A stretch of 64,000 nucleotides of DNA from Coraliomargarita_B sp036735565 (lineage in GTDB: Bacteria; Verrucomicrobiota; Verrucomicrobiia; Opitutales; Coraliomargaritaceae): the NCBI GenBank assembly GCA_036735565.1, contig DAINOC010000003.1, forward strand, positions 3,683-67,682, in the 5' to 3' direction. The translations under genes were made by a program, and so were the position numbers. How positions within the stretch are numbered: position 1 is the stretch's first letter; each line of letters starts with the position of its first letter. Positions 60,103 to 64,000 of the stretch are shown here, piece by piece. The notes under the pieces are model-generated. The model had not been told where the DNA came from. It saw only the letters and a list, made by a program, of their open reading frames with translations, and searched no databases.

Positions 60103-61025
60103 GACCAGTCCAGCCCGATGTCCTTCCAGGTGCTCTGGTGCACCGGTGCACCCGTCGAAATAAAGTCCAGCCCCAGCTGACCCAGCTCCGGAAGCCGGTC
60201 GATCTGGATGCCGCCGCTGGCTTCCGTGCAGGCCTGCCCGTCGATTTGCGCGATGGCCGCCCGCAGGGAATCCAGCGAAAAATTATCGAGCAAAATAATA
60301 TCCGCCCCCGCCTCCACTACGGGTGCGATCTGCTCCAGACGGTCCACCTCCACCTCGATCGGCAAATCCCCACAAGCGGACCGGGCCATGGCCACCGCCT
60401 CGGCGAGGCGGTCCCCTCCGGTCGCCCCCGCGACTTCGAGGTGGTTGTCCTTCAACATCACCCGGTCAAAGAGCCCGATCCGGTGGTTCACCCCGCCGCC
60501 ACAGGCAAAGGCATACTTTTGCAGCACGCGGTAGCCGGGCAAAGTCTTGCGCGTGTCGAGCAGCACCGTCGGGCTGGCTCCCAGAGCGTCGACGTAACGC
60601 CGCGTCTCGGTCGCGATCCCGGAGAGGTGTTGCAGGAAGTTCAGGATCACGCGCTCCGCCTGCAGAAGCGTCGAGGCTTCGCCCTCCACCGCGCCTAACA
60701 AGTCACCAGTCGAGACCCCTTGCCCGTCGGCCACCGACGGCGTAAAACGGACCCCCTCCCCGTAGGCCGCGAGCGTGGGAGCCACCAGCCCGAGCCCGCA
60801 GACGACCATGGGCTCGCGGGCCACCAGCCGCGCGGCTCCGACTGCTCCGTGCGGCATGAGCGCCGTCGTCACATCGCCAAGCCGGGCCGGGCGCACCGCC
60901 AGCCCCGCGCCAGCCAGATCCTCGATCTTGGCCAAGCCGATGAGTTGACGCAGATAGTCGGGATCCAGATCCTCCCAACGCAAGCGGGTGCTCAAATCCT
61001 GGGGCTGATAACGGCGGTTCGTCAT
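60099..61025 (-). CDS. nadC: Nicotinate-nucleotide pyrophosphorylase (carboxylating)
   Basis: 308 residues. Motifs DTRKTLPGYRVLQKYAFACGG, GGVNHRIGLFDRVMLKDNH and the C-terminal barrel with ADIILLDNFS are those of quinolinate phosphoribosyltransferase, which makes nicotinate mononucleotide in NAD synthesis. First gene of an overlapping nadC-birA-coaX operon. Confidence 0.97.
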   Translation of the reverse strand: MTNRRYQPQDLSTRLRWEDLDPDYLRQLIGLAKIEDLAGAGLAVRPARLGDVTTALMPHGAVGAARLVAREPMVVCGLGLVAPTLAAYGEGVRFTPSVADGQGVSTGDLLGAVEGEASTLLQAERVILNFLQHLSGIATETRRYVDALGASPTVLLDTRKTLPGYRVLQKYAFACGGGVNHRIGLFDRVMLKDNHLEVAGATGGDRLAEAVAMARSACGDLPIEVEVDRLEQIAPVVEAGADIILLDNFSLDSLRAAIAQIDGQACTEASGGIQIDRLPELGQLGLDFISTGAPVHQSTWKDIGLDWS

Positions 61026-61045
61026 AAAAATAAATCAGGGAGCGA

Positions 61046-61474
61046 CTAATCGTAAGTTTCCACCCGGCTGACCTTTCCGGTCTGGCGATCAAAGGTAATG
61101 CGCTTCAGCAGCTTGGTCCGGTTCGGGCTGACCCCCACACCGGTGCCAATGCCGATACCACTGCCGCGGGTGCTGATGCCGCCGCCTGCCGATACCCCGA
61201 CTGTCGGCTGAATCGCACGGTATTCCCACACGACGGCTTTTCCACCAGCCGTATCGACCGTGGTCTCCTGCGAGGGCGCTCCCAGCGCCATGCGCACCTG
61301 CTCCTGGTCAAAGCCGACCGCCACCTGCCCCATCCGGATCAAGCGCCGTTCGTCCGGAGTGTAGCTGTTGAAGCGGGCCTCATCACGAGCGATACGCTGA
61401 TTCGAAGAACTGGCACATCCGCCCAAAACAAGCGCCGCGCAGATAACAAAAAGGGATCGGCTCACAAATTTCAT
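61046..61474 (-). CDS. Small BamE-like lipoprotein
   Basis: 142 residues. Lipoprotein signal with lipobox LGGC near residue 19, so it is a lipid-anchored envelope protein. The stretch MGQVAVGFDQEQVRMALGAP resembles the conserved helix of the BamE/SmpA fold. A Gly-rich loop follows (GISTRGSGIGIGTGVGV). The end, RITFDRQTGKVSRVETYD, is a beta hairpin like those in that fold. The similarity is in pattern only, so a role in outer-membrane assembly is a guess. Confidence 0.75.
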   Translation of the reverse strand: MKFVSRSLFVICAALVLGGCASSSNQRIARDEARFNSYTPDERRLIRMGQVAVGFDQEQVRMALGAPSQETTVDTAGGKAVVWEYRAIQPTVGVSAGGGISTRGSGIGIGTGVGVSPNRTKLLKRITFDRQTGKVSRVETYD

Positions 61475-61491
61475 GAAAGCAGGTTAGCTCG

Positions 61492-62082
61492 TTAGAGCGC
61501 TTTTATCCAGAACGTAAGTGGGTGGGGCATCGCTTCCGTCATCCCGGGCTCCGCCCAATCAAAAATCGCCCGAAGTGCCGGTTGCCGAATATAGCCCAAC
61601 TTCGTCCAAAACCCGGCCAGCTCCCGATAGCCGTCGGGCCGCCGGAGATCTCCGGCCGCCCGCTCGATGGCACAGAAAACGGCGTGACGCGCACCTTCGT
61701 CCCTAGCCGCGGCTTCCCGCAGTTCAAAAAAGCGACGCCCGGCTCCTTGCCCCCGGTATTCCGGGAGCAGCACCGACTCACCCAAGTAAAAGAGGTCCTC
61801 CACGGCAAAGTCACTGCCCGCAAAGGGCTCCTGAAAATCAGCCGCCGCCGCACTCAAGGGCAGCGCCGTCGACGCACCCACTATCCGTTCACCCGCCCGC
61901 GCGAGCACGACGACGCTGGCCACACACTGAACATAGACGTCGAGGTAGTTCCGCTCGTAGTCGGCCGTGCCCTCATAGAGATACGGCCACTCCCGAAACA
62001 CCCGGATTCGCAGCTGCGCCAGTTCCTCCAGAAAAGGCCGGATCGCCGGACCACGCAATACGGAGAACTCCAGATTGGCCAT
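61492..62082 (-). CDS. GNAT-family acetyltransferase
   Basis: 196 residues. The acetyl-CoA-binding motif is LPEYRGQGAGRRFF (form Q/RxxGxG/A). The rest fits the GNAT fold. The substrate is unknown. It starts 6 bp after the stop of the GNAT-nitrilase gene, so the two are probably co-transcribed and may act on related compounds. Confidence 0.85.
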   Translation of the reverse strand: MANLEFSVLRGPAIRPFLEELAQLRIRVFREWPYLYEGTADYERNYLDVYVQCVASVVVLARAGERIVGASTALPLSAAAADFQEPFAGSDFAVEDLFYLGESVLLPEYRGQGAGRRFFELREAAARDEGARHAVFCAIERAAGDLRRPDGYRELAGFWTKLGYIRQPALRAIFDWAEPGMTEAMPHPLTFWIKAL

Positions 62083-62088
62083 GGTCGT

Positions 62089-63681
62089 CTACTTAGGCAG
62101 CTCAAACCCCGGGCCGTCCACCAACTCGACGTCGGTCTTGATGTTGCGGAGGTGAACCTTCAGCTCAAAGAGGTCCGTGCGCCGGTCGAGCCGTGGCGTC
62201 ACCGAGCCGGCCGCCCGCGAGCGGTAGAGGTCCTCCGTGTCAATGTCGGTCACCAGCAGGGTCTCCACGTTGGAATCCGCGATGGCCTGGATGCCGTCGC
62301 GCGCAAATTCAAAGTCCGACGGGGTAAACACCGCTGCCTGCCCATAGTGGATGTCCATGGCCTGCACGCTGGGGAGGTTGCCGATGATCCCGGCCGTGGC
62401 CACGTAGATTTGATTTTCGATGGCCCGCGCCTGGGCACAGTAGCGCACCCGGAGCTGGCCGTGACGATCATCGGTGCAATAGGGCACGAAGAGAATCTCC
62501 ACCCCCTGGTCCGCGAGGTAGCGGGTCGCCTCGGGAAACTCCACATCGTAGCAGATCTGCACCGCGATGCGGGCTTTCGCCGTGGGCAGGATCACCAGCT
62601 CATTGCCGCCGGAGATCCCCCAGTAGCGGTGCTCCGAGGGCGTGATGTGCAGCTTGGGCTGCGCCAGGTAGCGCCCGGACGGGTCGAAGATCAGGCACTC
62701 GTTCTGCAAGCGGCCCTCCCGCTTGATCGGATGACTCCCGCCGATGATGTAGAGGCTGTATTTCTTCGCGAGCCGCGACATCAGGTCGATGAAGGGCTCG
62801 GTAAACTCCTCGGCCAGGCGCTGGATGCCCTCGACCGCCGGCAACGGCTCAAACACCGACAGCAACTGCACCGTGAAAAACTCGGGGAAGAGCACGAAGT
62901 CCGACCGGTAGTCCGCCGCCGTCTCCACGAAGTATTCCACCTGGCTGGCAAAGTCCGCGAAGCTCTCGATCTTCCGCACCTTATACTGCACACAGGCGAT
63001 GCGCACCTTGGAGCTGGGCTCCCGCTCGACGTAGTCGGCATTCAGCCACTCGATCAGGCTGGCATAGTTGCGGCTCATCGGGTCGGTGACGTAGTTCTGC
63101 AGGATCCCCCGCACCGTGAACCCCTCGCGCAACTGAAAAGTCAGCACGGGGTCCTGCAACTCGCCCGACCGCACCCGCTCGACATAGGTCTCCGGCGTGC
63201 AGGTATCGGCAAAAGCGGAATAGCCCGCGAGCCGACCACCGGCGAGGATGCGCCGCAGATTCAAATGACGGCACAGCCGCCGCCGCGCCTCATACAAGGC
63301 CGCACCGACGCCCTTGCCCTGCAGCTCCGGATCGACATACACGTCGGCTCCGTAGAGCGTATCGCCCTGCGGGTCGTGGTTGTGGAAATAACCACCGTCC
63401 GTGATCCCCGCATAAGTATGCGCCCGATAGGGGTCGCGCCCGCTCACGATGATCAATGTGGCCACGGCCCCGGCGATCCGGCCGTCCACCTCGGCGACGA
63501 TCTGACCCTCGGGAAAAAGCTTCAGGTGGTTGTTGAGCTGGCGCTCGCTCCAGACCACGTTTTCCTCGGCCATCAGCGGGAAGGCCCGCTTGTTGAGCTC
63601 AATCAGCTCGGGGAGGTCGGCGAATTCAATGGGACGAAGCTCGACGTCGCCATAGGTGGTTTGAAAGGTGAAAGGCTGCAT
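62089..63681 (-). CDS. GNAT acetyltransferase / nitrilase-superfamily amidohydrolase fusion
   Basis: 530 residues from the ATG at 63681; an upstream in-frame start at 63741 adds an unlikely 20-residue tail. Residues about 1-190 form a GNAT domain (ELQGKGVGAALYEARRRL). From about 225 a carbon-nitrogen hydrolase domain follows with a complete catalytic triad: Glu in LFPEFF, Lys in AQPKLHITP and Cys in VQICYDVEFPE. Such fusions are known in several bacterial groups. The reaction here is unknown; hydrolysis of an amide is inferred. First gene of a two-gene unit with the small GNAT gene. Confidence 0.9.
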   Translation of the reverse strand: MQPFTFQTTYGDVELRPIEFADLPELIELNKRAFPLMAEENVVWSERQLNNHLKLFPEGQIVAEVDGRIAGAVATLIIVSGRDPYRAHTYAGITDGGYFHNHDPQGDTLYGADVYVDPELQGKGVGAALYEARRRLCRHLNLRRILAGGRLAGYSAFADTCTPETYVERVRSGELQDPVLTFQLREGFTVRGILQNYVTDPMSRNYASLIEWLNADYVEREPSSKVRIACVQYKVRKIESFADFASQVEYFVETAADYRSDFVLFPEFFTVQLLSVFEPLPAVEGIQRLAEEFTEPFIDLMSRLAKKYSLYIIGGSHPIKREGRLQNECLIFDPSGRYLAQPKLHITPSEHRYWGISGGNELVILPTAKARIAVQICYDVEFPEATRYLADQGVEILFVPYCTDDRHGQLRVRYCAQARAIENQIYVATAGIIGNLPSVQAMDIHYGQAAVFTPSDFEFARDGIQAIADSNVETLLVTDIDTEDLYRSRAAGSVTPRLDRRTDLFELKVHLRNIKTDVELVDGPGFELPK

Positions 63682-64000
63682 AAAATAAGAATGGGCCGAC
63701 GGCTTACCGCAAAATGATGGATTTTTGAGGCCGACCGCCAACCATCCTACTACAAATACAAATCGCGGAGAAAATCCAAGGCCATTCAGGATTTCACAAG
63801 TAATGTTGAAAAAGTCGCGGCTGATTTGAAGGTAGGCCGTTTTGGACAGCAGCCGATTGGTTGTGGCGTTTGCACCTCACATGAACATTGGGGGCATTAG
63901 CGATGCACCCTACTACTAATGACCTTCTTGACAGGCTTCGACTTTCTAGGGCGTGTTAAGGTAAACTAGCGAATCAGTGATCAGAGCGATGTGAATGAAT
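63682..64000. other. Gene-free right edge of the window
   Basis: About 320 bp upstream of the GNAT-nitrilase gene. No convincing ORF was found. A TTGACA lies near 63927-63936 without a good -10 box. The sequence is more AT-rich than the genes to its left. It may contain the promoter of the minus-strand unit or the end of a feature beyond the window. Confidence 0.4.

Noticed and set aside
61522..63717. 731-codon plus-strand frame opposite the GNAT and GNAT-nitrilase genes
   Set aside because: Mirrors two genes with intact catalytic motifs. The predicted protein is His/Arg/Leu-rich without domains.

Overview
The window looks like marine Verrucomicrobiota, probably class Opitutae. This is an inference from gene content and style: a giant LEPR-XLL cell-surface protein, tandem GH95 fucosidases, translation starts with little Shine-Dalgarno signal, and mnmE-mnmG carrying ParB sites. 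No rRNA or tRNA gene was seen to confirm it. The sequence is a draft scaffold with three 100-N gaps (1397-1496, 27361-27460, 32049-32148).

Region 1 (1-27165, minus strand) is the most striking. A five-gene operon encodes a TolC-type outer-membrane channel, a periplasmic adaptor, a GAF-domain adaptor, a PqqD/M50-protease/HlyD fusion and a short SecA-like ATPase. It leads directly into one giant gene of more than 6,200 codons. The giant protein starts with a LEPR-XLL leader and continues as mosaic beta-repeat modules out of the window. There is no ABC transporter. The layout suggests a dedicated export route for the giant protein, with SecA-like motor, leader-binding membrane protease, adaptors and TolC.

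Region 2 (27510-34619, minus) is a complete F1Fo ATP synthase operon, atpBEFHAGDC. Its spacers are filled with short tandem repeats, often in units of 7 or 14 bp. One apparent gap in it is an assembly join with a duplicated 55-bp end.

Region 3 (34795-42241) holds trmB, a PhoR/PhoB-type two-component pair, mnmG and mnmE (tRNA U34 modification) and a PIG-L deacetylase. mnmG contains two ParB-binding parS sites written into its reading frame, which places the window near a replication origin.

Region 4 (42324-54543, mostly plus) holds RapA, two tandem GH95 alpha-L-fucosidases (one secreted, one probably a lipoprotein), a HAD-family protein, prfA, a VapBC-type toxin-antitoxin pair and prmC. Three copies of a 100-120 bp palindromic intergenic repeat lie here. 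One copy sits inside an inverted-repeat-bounded segment that, with vapBC, separates prfA from prmC.

Region 5 (54576-63681, mostly minus) holds Prc protease, a rhomboid protease, a small ferredoxin, the overlapping cofactor operon nadC-birA-coaX, a BamE-like lipoprotein, a GNAT acetyltransferase and a GNAT-nitrilase fusion. No CRISPR array, prophage, transposase gene or RNA gene was found.
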